Source: G963663615 sp963663615 (GTDB lineage: Bacteria; Bacteroidota; Ignavibacteria; Ignavibacteriales; Melioribacteraceae). From it: a stretch of 64,000 bases of DNA. Where the stretch lies: contig OY760517.1 in assembly GCA_963663615.1 (NCBI GenBank), forward strand, positions 3,286,001 to 3,350,000. Reading direction: 5' to 3'. The notes under the pieces were generated by a model. That model was not told the DNA's origin and ran no database searches. It worked only from the letters and a program-made list of their open reading frames with translations. Positions 43,667 through 54,900 of the stretch are shown here, piece after piece. A program made the position numbers and the translations under genes. Every line of letters starts with the position of its first letter. The first letter of the stretch is position 1.

Positions 43667-46084
43667 ATGAAAAAGGTATTATTCGCTCTGTTTTCAATTA
43701 CTATTTTCCTTTCCACACTATTTCTTTTTAATTTGAAACTTGGTGTTTTACCACCAGCTGGCAAATTTTTAAGCCCTTATTCGGGCTTTTGGCAGAATAA
43801 TATGCAGGCTGAACGCATCCCTGACTATATTGAAGTTACCTCATTAAATGACACCATAAAAGTATTTTTCGATAAAAATGGTGCAGGTGTTCCTCATATT
43901 TTTACTAAAAATGATTATTCCCTCTATTTTGCTCAGGGATACATCACAGCCCGCGACCGCTTGTGGCAAATGGAATTCCAGTCTATAGTTGCTTCAGGAC
44001 GACTTTCAGAGTTTGTCGGAAAGGATATGATCGAACTTGACAAGTTTATGCGTAAAATAGATTTGCCTGCATCCGCTGAAAGAGCTACAGAAGAGATGAT
44101 GAAAAACAAGGAACTGGCTGATATACTTATTGCCTACTCGGAAGGAGTTAATGCATATATTGATCAGCTTACTAATAAAACTCTTCCTGTAGAATATAAA
44201 ATACTGGATTACGAACCTGAACACTGGAAACCGGTAAAAACAGCTTTGCTTCTTAAACTTATGGCTCTTGATCTTACCGGCTATAATAAAGAGATGCAAA
44301 CAACAATTGCTCATAATAATCTGCCCGAAAAAATATTTCGGTTCTTGTATCCTTCACAAAAATATTATACCGAGCCAATTGTAAAGTCTGATAGAAAAAT
44401 TAAACTCGATACGGTAACAAATAGTGTAAACTATAAATATACTTCCTCCGGATATAATTCAACCGATAACTATATAGGAAGTAACAACTGGGCGGTTGCA
44501 CCAAAAAAAACCAAAAGCGGGAATGCAATATTGTGTAACGATCCACATCTTGGATTGCAATTACCAAGCCTTTGGTACGAACTTCAACTAAATTCACCTG
44601 GTGTAAATGTTTACGGTGCGAGTCTGCCAGGTGCACCCGGTATTATTATTGGATTTAACGAGAAGATTTCGTGGGGTGTAACAAACGCCGGCAGCGATGT
44701 AATGGATTGGTTTGAAATTGAATTTACAGACTCTACCCGAACAAAATATAATTATAACGGAATGGAACTACCGGTTAAAAGGAAAGTTGAGGTATATAAA
44801 GTAAGAGGTAGTGATGATGTTGTTGATACAATATTATATACTCATCACGGACCTGTAAGCTACCTCCCGGGTGAAAATCCATATAAAGCATCATACCCGG
44901 TTGGTTGTGCCTTACGCTGGACTGCTCATGATCCTTCACTTGAAGCACTCACCTTTATAAAATTGAACAGGGCGAAAAACTACAATGATTTTGTGGTTGC
45001 ACTTAACGAATATGATTGTCCCGGGCAAAACTTTATTTATGCAGATGTTGAGGGAAATATAGCCTACCGTCATCAGGGTAAATTTCCAAAACGTAAATTT
45101 GAACAGGGACGCTTTATTAATAATGGTGCTGATAGCACATCAGAGTGGAGAACTTATATTCCTTTTAATGATTTGCCATCGCAATTTAATCCCGCACGCG
45201 GATTTGTATCATCTGCAAACCAGGCAGCAATTAACAAGGAATCATATCCATATTACCTTGGTGATACTCATGCCGGTTTTGAACGAGGCAAGCGTATAAA
45301 TGATATTTTACGAGCCAACAACCATATTGATAAAGAATTTATGACAAAAATGCAGCTCGATAATTATAATCTTTATTCTGAAAAACTTTTACCAATTGTG
45401 CTTGGTAGCTTATCGGTAAACAATCTAAACAAGAATGAATTGGTTGTTCACAAAATACTTTCCGAATGGAAATACAATTACGATGCTAATGAAAAAGCAC
45501 CACATATATTTGAACTGTTACTCGATAATATTGAAAAAGTTTTGCTTGCTGATGATATAACTATTGATTCAACTTTACAGCTATTTTCAGCAAGCAGGGA
45601 TGTAACACTCAAGATACTTGAAGAAAACAACGCCTACTATATCGATAACATAAATACCAACACTGTTGAGGATATTCATACAATAGTTGATACTGCTTTT
45701 AAGCAAACTGTAAACGAATTGTTAGCAGAACACGAAAATATTGATAGCTTGCCAACCTGGGGGGCATTTAGAGGAACCGATATCAAGCATGTTGCCAAAA
45801 TACCCGGATTTAATATTGGCAATCTTGTAACCGGTGGTAATTACACCTGTATAAATGCTACCAATAAGCACTTTGGTCCTTCATGGAGAATGATTGTTGA
45901 AATGGGTAATCCGGTTACTGCTTATACCGTTTATCCGGGTGGACAGTCAGGCAATCCGGGCTCTGAGCATTATAGTGACAAAATTGAAAATTGGAGAACG
46001 GGCAAATACTACAAAGTCGATTTCCTTTATTCCGAACCTGATGCAACAACAATCAACAATTATAACAGGATGCTACTGAAATGA
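43667..46084 (+). CDS. Penicillin acylase-family N-terminal-nucleophile hydrolase
   Basis: An 805-residue exported protein. N-terminal hydrophobic segment (about 5-22). Typical alpha-chain motif FAQGYITARDRLWQMEF, linker, then the self-cleavage site GSNNWAV with Ser272 as nucleophile of the beta chain, and CNDPHLGLQLPSLWYE. The end GGQSGNPGSEHYSD is the usual C-terminal motif. The family hydrolyses amides such as penicillins, acyl-homoserine lactones or peptides; substrate unknown. The stop overlaps the next gene's ATG by 4 bp. Confidence 0.92.
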   Translation: MKKVLFALFSITIFLSTLFLFNLKLGVLPPAGKFLSPYSGFWQNNMQAERIPDYIEVTSLNDTIKVFFDKNGAGVPHIFTKNDYSLYFAQGYITARDRLWQMEFQSIVASGRLSEFVGKDMIELDKFMRKIDLPASAERATEEMMKNKELADILIAYSEGVNAYIDQLTNKTLPVEYKILDYEPEHWKPVKTALLLKLMALDLTGYNKEMQTTIAHNNLPEKIFRFLYPSQKYYTEPIVKSDRKIKLDTVTNSVNYKYTSSGYNSTDNYIGSNNWAVAPKKTKSGNAILCNDPHLGLQLPSLWYELQLNSPGVNVYGASLPGAPGIIIGFNEKISWGVTNAGSDVMDWFEIEFTDSTRTKYNYNGMELPVKRKVEVYKVRGSDDVVDTILYTHHGPVSYLPGENPYKASYPVGCALRWTAHDPSLEALTFIKLNRAKNYNDFVVALNEYDCPGQNFIYADVEGNIAYRHQGKFPKRKFEQGRFINNGADSTSEWRTYIPFNDLPSQFNPARGFVSSANQAAINKESYPYYLGDTHAGFERGKRINDILRANNHIDKEFMTKMQLDNYNLYSEKLLPIVLGSLSVNNLNKNELVVHKILSEWKYNYDANEKAPHIFELLLDNIEKVLLADDITIDSTLQLFSASRDVTLKILEENNAYYIDNINTNTVEDIHTIVDTAFKQTVNELLAEHENIDSLPTWGAFRGTDIKHVAKIPGFNIGNLVTGGNYTCINATNKHFGPSWRMIVEMGNPVTAYTVYPGGQSGNPGSEHYSDKIENWRTGKYYKVDFLYSEPDATTINNYNRMLLK

Positions 46085-46419
46085 AAACACAGGAAATAAT
46101 ATCTGCAATTATACTTTCAATGATATTACAAATATCGAGTGATTTATGGTATTGGGTTATGGTTGTACCTTTTGTTTTTGCCGTGTTTAGGGAAATGAAT
46201 ATGAGAGACTCAATACTTTTTGGCGTAATAGTATCAGCAGCTTCCTGGGGTGGATATGCAATTTTTATAAGCACTCCCGAAATAACAGAAAAGGTTACAG
46301 CAATGATGGGTTTGGGTAGTAGCTATTTGCTAATTCTCGCTACAACTATTATTGCAGCTATTGCAGGATTTGTGGGTGGAGTTTCGGGGAATTTGATGAG
46401 AAAGGCTCTTAACTCATAG
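46081..46419 (+). CDS. Small integral membrane protein coupled to the penicillin acylase gene
   Basis: A 112-residue protein with about three hydrophobic helices: IISAIILSMILQI, WYWVMVVPFVFAVF and, at the end, LLILATTIIAAIAGFVGGVSGNLM. I recognise no family. It overlaps the acylase stop by 4 bp (ATGA) and is followed by a strong terminator, so the two are one transcript. Confidence 0.65.
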   Translation: MKTQEIISAIILSMILQISSDLWYWVMVVPFVFAVFREMNMRDSILFGVIVSAASWGGYAIFISTPEITEKVTAMMGLGSSYLLILATTIIAAIAGFVGGVSGNLMRKALNS

Positions 46420-46478
46420 AGTTTTGCCTAAAATGCCAAAGGTATTACTGCCTTGCCTGATGAAGTAAAATTAAGTAA

Positions 46479-46498
46479 GGCGGATTTTTCAATCCGCC
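46479..46498. terminator. Bidirectional terminator
   Basis: Stem GGCGGATT (46479-46486) with AATCCGCC (46491-46498), loop TTTC, followed by ATAATTTTATT. It lies between the membrane protein gene and the convergent malic enzyme gene. Confidence 0.82.
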
Positions 46499-46527
46499 AT
46501 AATTTTATTGTTCTCTTATTATTGTAT

Positions 46528-48780
46528 TTACTCTTCCTGCTTAGCACCAACAACGGCAATAGCACTCATGTTTATTATATCGGAAACTGTAGCACCACGC
46601 TGCAGTATGTGTACAGGTTTGTTCAGACCTTGTAAAACCGGACCAATAACAGTTGCATTTGTTAGTCTTTCAAACAATTTGTATGCAATATTACCAGCAC
46701 TAAGATTAGGAAATATTAGCACGTTTGCGTTACCAAATATTTTACTGAAAGGAAATTCATTTAAAGCTATTTCAGGGGCAACAGCTGTATCAGCTTGCAT
46801 TTCGCCATCAATTACCATTTCAGGGAATTTAGCTCTAACAATATCAGTAGCTCGTTGAACCTTAATGGCATCTTCATGTTTAACACTACCAAAGTTACTG
46901 AAAGAAAGCATGGCAATTTGAGGATTACACTCAAACTGTTTTACAGTATCGGCGGTAGTAATTGCAATTTCGGCAAGTTGTTCAGCAGTTGGATCGATAT
47001 TTACTGTTGTATCGGCAAAGAAATAGGTTTTACGATTAATCAGTACAATATAAAGCCCGGATGCAACCGTTAATCCTGGTTTCATACCAACACACTGTAA
47101 TGCCGGTTTTATAGTTTCGGGATAGTGGGTAGTTAAACCCCCAATAAGTGCATGAGCTCCACCGGTTTGTACCATCATTGAGCCAAAATAGTTAGGACGC
47201 ATCATAAGTTCGTTAGCTCGTTTAAGAGTAATACCCTTGCGCTGACGGTTTTTATAAAAGTGTTTTGCATACTCACGCGTAATTTCAGAATTAGCAGGAT
47301 CAATAATTTCAAATTCATCAGGGTTGTACCCCAGTGATTCAATTGTGTTACTAATAACCTTTCGGTTACCAAGAAGAACAGGTTGACCCAAATTATCATG
47401 AATTACTTCATTAGCCGCACGAATAATTTTTTCTTCCTCACCTTCGGCATATACAATCTTACGTGGATCTTTTTTAGCTTTATGAATCATTACCCTAACA
47501 ATTTCCTGACTCATACCAAGGCGTTCCATTAACTCTTCCTCGTATTTATTCCAGTCGGAAATTTTAATACGTGCAACACCAGCATCAATAGCCGCTTTTG
47601 CTACCGCCGGAGCAACTTTCCATAGCACACGGGGATCAAAAGGTTTTGGTATTATATAATCACGTCCAAAAGAAAACTCCTTTCCGCCATAAGCGTTAAT
47701 AACAACTTCGGGTACTTTTTCCTTTGCAAGATCGGCAAGAGCTTTAACGGCAGCCATCTTCATTTCTTCTGTAATTGCCATTGCTCTCACATCAAGAGCA
47801 CCACGAAATATAAATGGAAAACCAAGTACGTTATTTACCTGGTTAGGAAAATCGCTTCTGCCTGTTGCCATAATAACATCTTGTCGTGCAGCAACGGCAT
47901 CCTCGTATGTAATTTCGGGATCGGGATTAGCCATAGCAAATATTATAGGATCATCAGCCATAAGTTTCACCATTTCCTGCGAAACTACATTCCCTTTTGA
48001 AAGTCCGATAAAAACATCAGCACCGGTCATCGCTTTGGTTAGCGATTCGTAATAGGTTTTATTTGCAAATTCCGCTTTATATTTATTCAGGTCAGTTCTA
48101 TCAGCATGGATTAGACCTTTTGAATCAAACATAAAAATATTTTCTCTTTTTACACCTGCGTGGACATACATATTACAGCAGGCAATAGCAGAGGCACCTG
48201 CTCCACTAACAACCAGACGTATATCTTCCAGCTTTTTGCCGGTTATTTCGGAGGCATTTAACAGTGCGGCACAAGAAATAATTGCTGTTCCGTGCTGATC
48301 ATCATGGAAAACCGGAATGTTCATTGTGCGTTTAAGTTCTTCTTCAATCTCGAAACATTCGGGAGCTTTAATATCTTCGAGATTAATGCCACCGAAAGTT
48401 GGTTCAAGTAATTGAACGGTGCGTATTATTTCTTTTGGATCTTTGGTATTTAACTCAATATCAAAAACATCAATATCGGCAAAGCGTTTAAACAAAACCC
48501 CCTTGCCTTCCATAACTGGCTTGCTAGCGTGGGCACCAATATCGCCAAGTCCCAGTACAGCAGTACCATTGGAAACAACCGCCACAAGATTTCCCTTTGC
48601 GGTATATTTAAAAACATCTTCATCGTTTTTGTGGATTTCTCTACAAGGCTCCGCTACGCCGGGCGAGTAGGCTAATGATAGTTCTCGGGATGTAAAGCAC
48701 GGTTTGGTTGCAACTACCTCAATTTTACCTTTGCGACCTTCGCTATGATATCTTAATGCTTCTTCTTTCCGAATACTCAT
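46528..48780 (-). CDS. maeB: NADP-type malic enzyme with phosphotransacetylase-like C terminus
   Basis: A 750-residue enzyme: oxidative decarboxylation of malate to pyruvate with CO2 release. N-terminal malic domain with LSLAYSPGVAEPC, VAVVSNGTAVLGLGDIG and FHDDQHGTAIISCAALLNA; NAD-binding VVSGAGASAIACCNMY. From about residue 430 the PTA-like domain starts (KIVYAEGEEEKIIRAA), which in MaeB proteins is regulatory and lacks PTA activity. Normal length for the family. Monocistronic. Confidence 0.95.
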   Translation of the reverse strand: MSIRKEEALRYHSEGRKGKIEVVATKPCFTSRELSLAYSPGVAEPCREIHKNDEDVFKYTAKGNLVAVVSNGTAVLGLGDIGAHASKPVMEGKGVLFKRFADIDVFDIELNTKDPKEIIRTVQLLEPTFGGINLEDIKAPECFEIEEELKRTMNIPVFHDDQHGTAIISCAALLNASEITGKKLEDIRLVVSGAGASAIACCNMYVHAGVKRENIFMFDSKGLIHADRTDLNKYKAEFANKTYYESLTKAMTGADVFIGLSKGNVVSQEMVKLMADDPIIFAMANPDPEITYEDAVAARQDVIMATGRSDFPNQVNNVLGFPFIFRGALDVRAMAITEEMKMAAVKALADLAKEKVPEVVINAYGGKEFSFGRDYIIPKPFDPRVLWKVAPAVAKAAIDAGVARIKISDWNKYEEELMERLGMSQEIVRVMIHKAKKDPRKIVYAEGEEEKIIRAANEVIHDNLGQPVLLGNRKVISNTIESLGYNPDEFEIIDPANSEITREYAKHFYKNRQRKGITLKRANELMMRPNYFGSMMVQTGGAHALIGGLTTHYPETIKPALQCVGMKPGLTVASGLYIVLINRKTYFFADTTVNIDPTAEQLAEIAITTADTVKQFECNPQIAMLSFSNFGSVKHEDAIKVQRATDIVRAKFPEMVIDGEMQADTAVAPEIALNEFPFSKIFGNANVLIFPNLSAGNIAYKLFERLTNATVIGPVLQGLNKPVHILQRGATVSDIINMSAIAVVGAKQEE

Positions 48781-49220
48781 AATTTATCCTATGATTGTGG
48801 GCAGGATTTTCAACACAGTACAAATATTGAAAGGACATTATTGCACTTCCAAATTATCATATATAATTTTAAAATGCAAAGCTTGTAATGTTGAAGTCAG
48901 CCTGTGGCTGTTGATTTTTTTAATTTCAGAATTGTGATTTATAAATATAGACCCATGAAATATTTGTAATTACCAAAATGAGTATTCGGGATCATTTTTT
49001 ATTTCCTTATTGGCAAGCAAATGCTGATCTCAAAAGAAACAAATTGTATTATCGCTTAGTCATAAAAATATGCCCTTGAAATTTTTCCTAAATAATACAA
49101 TTATTGTACAGTAAATATTCTGAATCTTAAGAGCACATAATTCTTAACAAAATATTCTCTTTTGTTTGGAATGAAATTTTAACATGGTGTGTTAAGCGGT
49201 TAAAATAGACTGGTAAACTT
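48781..49220. other. Long divergent regulatory region between maeB and the TonB receptor
   Basis: 440 bp without a gene, A+T-rich. A degenerate relative of the GGCAGAGGGCTGCC module may be at about 48893-48913 (GAAGTCAGCCTGTGGCTGTTGA). An inverted repeat at 49179 lies just before the receptor gene. No RNA gene or clear promoter could be assigned. Confidence 0.35.
49179..49195. promoter_or_regulatory. Possible operator before the TonB receptor gene
   Basis: Inverted repeat TTAACA-TGGTG-TGTTAA, 25 bp before the GTG start. The spacing and symmetry would fit a dimeric regulator, but the site is short and A+T-rich, so chance is a real alternative. Confidence 0.3.
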
Positions 49221-51752
49221 GTGAAAAATATACTAATACATTTATTGTTATTAACAACAATTATTTTTGCCCAAACTGGTGGAGTTACCGGAAAAGTAAC
49301 CAATAATAGTTCTCCCCTGCCTGGGGTTAACATTCTGGTTATGGGCACAACCACCGGTACTGTTTCAGACGCTAAAGGTAATTACAGAATTAGGGAGCTT
49401 AAACCGGCAATCTACGAATTAAGGTATAGTGCCGTTGGTTATAAAACAATCTTTAAATCCGTTGAAATTACTGCCAACCGGCTTATTGAAATAAATATTG
49501 ACTTAAAAACTGATATTATTGAAGTTGGAGAAGTAAGGGTTGTTGATGATTATAGTCAAAAACAGGATGATACCCGCACAAGTTTAATTCAGGTTAAACC
49601 GGAAAAAGCGAGAGTTTTACCCGGTGCTGTTACTGATGTATTCCGTACACTGCAAGCTTTGCCCGGTGTACTTGCTCCCAACGATTTTTCCAGTCAGCTG
49701 GTTATAAGGGGTAGCGGACCCGACCAAAACCTGATAATAATGGATGATGTTGAGATATTTAATCCGTACAGACTTTATGGTGTAATCAGTATGTTTAACC
49801 CTGAGGCGGTTAGCGAAATAAACCTTATTACAGGTGGTTTTCCATCAATGTATGGCGACAGGCTTTCGGCTGTTCTGGATGTAACCAACAAGCAAGGTAC
49901 TGTAACCAAAGATTTTGCAGGAAATATAAACGCCAGTATAGTAGCCGCAAATTTTGTTTTTGAAGGTAAAAATCCCTGGGGCATTCCAGGTAGCTGGCTT
50001 ATAAACACCAGACGCACATACTATGATTTGGTGATTGAGCCATTTGTTAAAAATTCGGGACTGGTTGAGGAGAATGTATCCTTTCCAAACTTTTATGATG
50101 TACAAACAAAGTTGGCTATTGGTCCGTTTAGCGGACATAAATTTTTAATTAACGCAATACTTTCCCGCGATGCCGTTGAACTTATTAGTGGTAACGACCG
50201 AAATACTCCCGATAGTGTTAGCGTAAACGATTTAAGTAAAAACGACCTGGCAAGTTTCGCCTGGCATTACACTCCAAATAAAAATACTCTTAACAAGTTT
50301 ATTGTTTCGTGGTATCGAAATGGAGGGGATTCAAATTTCGATTCAGAATTTTTGGACCCGTCACTTAACAGGGAAAGTTTTGAGGAAGTTGAGACAGATA
50401 CTCTTGCCCCCTACTTGCTTGGTTTTCAGTTTGAGAGTGACTATTATTTTGAAAAGATTTCGATTGATGACAAGTTTTCACTTTTCTGGGGAGAAGGTAA
50501 CGAGTTAAGAGCCGGTATTGGTATGGATTTTATGAAGACTGTTTTTGATTTCGATTTTGAACTCGATCCGCAGTTAGAAGCGATTGTACAATCAAATCCT
50601 AATGCCCGTTCAGCATTAGCCGATCTTAGCGATACCAGAAACTATAAACGTTACAGAACGTATTTACACAATAATTTCAAGATTGGTAAAAGATTATTTT
50701 TTCAGCCGGGTATAAGAGTTGATTATTACGATATACTCGAAAAAGCCTATTTTGCACCAAGAGTATCAATGTCGTATGCACTTGATGACTTAACTACTGT
50801 TCGTGCAACCTGGGGGCTATATTATCAGTCGCCCGGCTACGAAAAACTGCGTGATGCACAGATATTTTATGATCTCAACCAGTCAATTACCCGGAACCTT
50901 GAAGCTGAAAAAGCTATCCACTATGTATTTAGTATTGAACGCTGGATTACAGAAGAGTGGCGAGCAAAATTTGAAACATACTATAAGCGGTTTGATAACC
51001 TGATAATCCCGGCAGTTGCTCAAGGTAGTACCTACTATACCGAGCTAATCCCAGGCAGAAATCCAAAATTGGCTGAATCATGGACACGTCCGGTTACCAA
51101 CCTTGGTGATTCGTTAACTCAAATTCCGCAAAACAATGCTTTTGGGGAAGCTTACGGATTCGAGTTTTTAATTGAAAAAAAAAATATTGCCGGATTTGAT
51201 CGTATAAATGGTTGGGTATCATACGCACTTGCATGGGCAAATAGATTTGAGAGCGGATTAAAAATTCCTTTCCGGTTCGACCAAAGGCATACAATGAATG
51301 TAATTCTTAACTACAAAATAAATAACTGGCTGGATCTTGGAGTGAGGTTCCAACTTGGTTCCGGTTTTCCACTTACCGAAGCAATTGGTATAAAGCCTCG
51401 TATTATTCTTGAGGATAATGATGGCGATCTTGTACCCGAAACTCCAGTTGTTGCAACCCGCACAAGTTTTGATGGCAATCAGAAAGAAGTTATTTACGAT
51501 GTTGATTATGGTAATAGAAACAGAAGGTTGTCTTCCCGCCGACCAGTATATCATCGTCTTGATTTAAGATTAAGTGCTACTGCCGACTATTGGGGGTACG
51601 ACTGGGTATTTTATCTTGATGTGGTTAATGTATATAACAGAAGTAACGTTATTAACTACGACTACTACATTACCGAAAACCTGCAACTTGGCAAGGAAGA
51701 AACAACTATGTTCCCAATTCTGCCTACCATTGGTTTTAACCTGAAATTTTAG
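49221..51752 (+). CDS. TonB-dependent outer-membrane receptor with carboxypeptidase-like N-terminal domain
   Basis: An 843-residue outer-membrane protein starting at GTG. Signal peptide (ending IIFAQ); CarboxypepD_reg-like domain (about 20-105: GKVTNNSSPLPGVNILVMGTTTGTVSDAKGNY); plug domain (about 110-230: GAVTDVFRTLQALPGV, LVIRGSGPDQNLIIMDDV, FNPYRLYGVISMFNPEAV, GGFPSMYGDRLSAVLDV); 22-strand-type barrel to the end, closing with aromatic FNLKF. Takes up a TonB-driven substrate or serves as a scaffold; the T9SS carboxypeptidase gene starts 172 bp downstream, so peptide or peptide-metal uptake is plausible but unproven. Confidence 0.93.
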   Translation: MKNILIHLLLLTTIIFAQTGGVTGKVTNNSSPLPGVNILVMGTTTGTVSDAKGNYRIRELKPAIYELRYSAVGYKTIFKSVEITANRLIEINIDLKTDIIEVGEVRVVDDYSQKQDDTRTSLIQVKPEKARVLPGAVTDVFRTLQALPGVLAPNDFSSQLVIRGSGPDQNLIIMDDVEIFNPYRLYGVISMFNPEAVSEINLITGGFPSMYGDRLSAVLDVTNKQGTVTKDFAGNINASIVAANFVFEGKNPWGIPGSWLINTRRTYYDLVIEPFVKNSGLVEENVSFPNFYDVQTKLAIGPFSGHKFLINAILSRDAVELISGNDRNTPDSVSVNDLSKNDLASFAWHYTPNKNTLNKFIVSWYRNGGDSNFDSEFLDPSLNRESFEEVETDTLAPYLLGFQFESDYYFEKISIDDKFSLFWGEGNELRAGIGMDFMKTVFDFDFELDPQLEAIVQSNPNARSALADLSDTRNYKRYRTYLHNNFKIGKRLFFQPGIRVDYYDILEKAYFAPRVSMSYALDDLTTVRATWGLYYQSPGYEKLRDAQIFYDLNQSITRNLEAEKAIHYVFSIERWITEEWRAKFETYYKRFDNLIIPAVAQGSTYYTELIPGRNPKLAESWTRPVTNLGDSLTQIPQNNAFGEAYGFEFLIEKKNIAGFDRINGWVSYALAWANRFESGLKIPFRFDQRHTMNVILNYKINNWLDLGVRFQLGSGFPLTEAIGIKPRIILEDNDGDLVPETPVVATRTSFDGNQKEVIYDVDYGNRNRRLSSRRPVYHRLDLRLSATADYWGYDWVFYLDVVNVYNRSNVINYDYYITENLQLGKEETTMFPILPTIGFNLKF

Positions 51753-51924
51753 TTTGCTAATATCATATTTTAGTAGCAGAGAGTGTAATATGAAATATTA
51801 CATTATTAATGGTAATTCTTCTCTTATAGCTCTCTCGCTGCAATTTCTTGCATTGAATTTCAGTCTTGCCTGTCTTAAATTACATGTTTGTTTTCAATTT
51901 ACTTATTTTCTAAATGGAGTACTA

Positions 51925-54900
51925 ATGCGCGTTAAATCACTCTTATTATTACTGTTGTTTGTATTCGCAGCATGTGTAACTAATGCACAAACACTTGATG
52001 CTGAATACTGGCAAACTAACAGAGAGGTATATTTTAAATTTAAAATGCCTCAAATGTCTGTTGCAAAGGAACTTGCAAATCAGCTTTCAATTGATGAGGT
52101 TAAAGATGGATTTGTTTATGCTTATGCAAACAAAAATGAATTTGAAAGTTTTAATAACAGAGACATTGAATACGAAGTTCTTACACGTCCCGGTGTAAAA
52201 GATTTTGTGAAGATGAGCAACAATATTGAGGAGTTGTGCGAGTGGGATTCATACCCAACTTACGAAGCTTATGTTGATATGATGTATCAGTTTGCCACTG
52301 ATTATCCTGATCTTTGTACAGTTCATAACATTGGTACAACTGTTGAAGGAAGAGCACTTCTTTTTGTTAAAATTTCTGATAATGTAACCGTAAAAGAAGC
52401 TGAACCTGAATTTATGTACACTTCTACAATGCATGGCGATGAAACAACCGGTTATGTTTTAATGTTAAGACTTATCGATTATTTGCTTTCCAATTACGGT
52501 ACTGATGACGAAGTTACTTATTTGGTCGATAATCTTGAAATCTGGATTAACCCTGCTGCAAATCCCGATGGTACTTATAACGGCGGTAACAGTACTGTAA
52601 ATGGTGCTACAAGGTCTAATGCAAATGGCTATGATATAAATAGAAACTTCCCCGACTGGGACGATGGTCCTAATCCAACCGGTACATGGCAGCCGGAAAC
52701 TATCGCAATGATGGAATTTGGTGCTGCACACAACTTCTCCATGTCTGCTAACTTTCATGGTGGTGCAGAAGTAGTTAACTATCCCTGGGATACTGTTTAC
52801 GATCTACATCCTGATAATGACTGGTATATTAGTGTTTCCAGAGTTTATGCAGATGCTGTTCATGCTGCTTCTTCAGGATATATGACCGGATTTGATAATG
52901 GTATAACTAATGGTGCAGACTGGTACACAGTTGCCGGTGGTCGTCAGGATTATTATAACTATTACCTGCATTGCAAGGAAGTAACCATTGAGCTTTCAGA
53001 TACCAAACTTCCCGCCGGAAGTCAAATGCCAACTTTCTGGAATTATAACAAACAGGCACTTCTTGATTATATGAAAGAATGTACTTATGGTTTTGGTGGT
53101 ATTATAACAAGTAGCCTTGGTACTCCTTTAAAAGCAAAAATTGAGGTTGTTGGACACGATGCTGTTGAATCTTATGTAATGAGTGACAGTACAACTGGTA
53201 GATACCAGAGAATGATAGATGCCGGTACTTATGATGTTGAAGTATCTGCCGAAGACCATTTCACAAAAACTATTACAGATGTTACTGTTGTTGATGGTGA
53301 GTTTGTAAACCTTGACATTATGCTGGTTTCTTCTCTTGGTGTGCCGGATACAGTTGCTCCTGATCAGGTTGATGATGTGCTTGCTACTGAAATCACATCT
53401 AATTCATTGAAGTTTACCTGGACTGTTCCAAATGATACATCAGTTGGTGGAATTGTTGATTATGATTTAAGATATTCAACTTCGGCAATTGAAGATGATA
53501 CTGATTTTGATAACGCAACCGAAGTTGAATTTTCAGGTACTCCGGCTGCTATTGGAGAAACAGAATCAATAACATTAACAGAGCTTGAGTTCAGCACAAC
53601 TTATTACTTTGCTGTTAAAGCCAAAGATGTTTGGAGTAACTATTCATTACTTTCTACCCCAGCTTCTGCAACAACTTATCAGGCTCCTGAATTGTCAGTT
53701 TCTCCTGCCTCAATAGCACATGACACAACAGTTAATACTGTAATGTATGATACAGTTGTTGTTTCTAACGTTACTGCAAATAACTCAACTCTAGATTACA
53801 CCATTCTACTTGGTGATAAAGGTTTAACTTCCGAAAATGTAAAAGTTAGATTTGAAGCGGTTACCTCTAATGAAGTTTCAACTTCCAAAGGTGCAAAATC
53901 TGTTAAGGGTGGTGCTGCACTAAAAGGTAGTGGCGGTCCGGATACTTTTGGTTACGAATGGATAGATAGTGATGAATCTAACGGTCCAACTTATATATGG
54001 GATGACATTTCGACTACTGGTACAGTGGGAAGTAACTGGGCAGCAACAGGAACTTATGGTGCTGATGATGAAGGAATTTTGGGTCCGCTTGCCCTTGGCT
54101 TCGATTTTGAATATTACGGTACTGATTACAGTGAAGTTTATGTTAGTACAAACGGATTTGTTTCTTTCGATTCATTTACCGGTGGTACTTTCTCAAATGC
54201 TGCAATTCCAGGATCAGTTGCTCCCAACTCACTAATCGCAGCTTTTTGGGATGATCTTAAAAAAGGTAGCGGTGATGTTTATTATCAGCAGTTCTCAAAT
54301 AAATTTGTAATTCAGTTTAATAGCTGGAGTAAGTATTCCGGTAGCGGTGAATTTACCTTCCAGGTAGTTCTTTACAGTAACGGTAAAATTGCTCTCTATT
54401 ACGAAGATATGCCTGGTGACGTTACTAGTTGTTCTGTCGGTATTGAAGATGCTGCTGGTAATGTTGGACTTCAGATTGTAAAAGACGGAAGTTATTTGCA
54501 TGATCAGCTTTTGGTTGAGTTCTCTGCAAAACCTGAATGGGTGCTTATGGACCCCGCTGAAGGTACCATATATAACGGAAACTCTGTTAACATGATTCTT
54601 GAAATAAATACTACCGATCTCGAAACTGGTATGTACAGCACACAGATTGATATTTATTCTAATGATCCTGATAACGATCATGTTGTTGTGCCAGTTAATA
54701 TTAGCGTAGGTACTCAGGGTTTGGTTTCACTTGATGTTAATGTTAACAGTGGCTGGAATTTGCTTTCGGTTCCTGTTGCAGTGGCTGATATGTCTGCCGA
54801 TTTTGTTTTTGGTGATGCATCCGGTGTTGCATACGGTTTCAATAATAATTATTACGTAGCCGAAACTCTTGAAAATGGTAGTGGTTACTGGGTTAAATAC

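Noticed and set aside
46508..46858. Rightward ORF opposite the malic enzyme gene
   Set aside because: Shadow of the strongly supported maeB coding sequence.
51754..51924. N-terminal extension of the M14 peptidase reading frame
   Set aside because: The frame is open, but the true signal peptide and GGAGT ribosome binding site are at 51925. The extension has a poor start context and would put a second hydrophobic run ahead of the signal.
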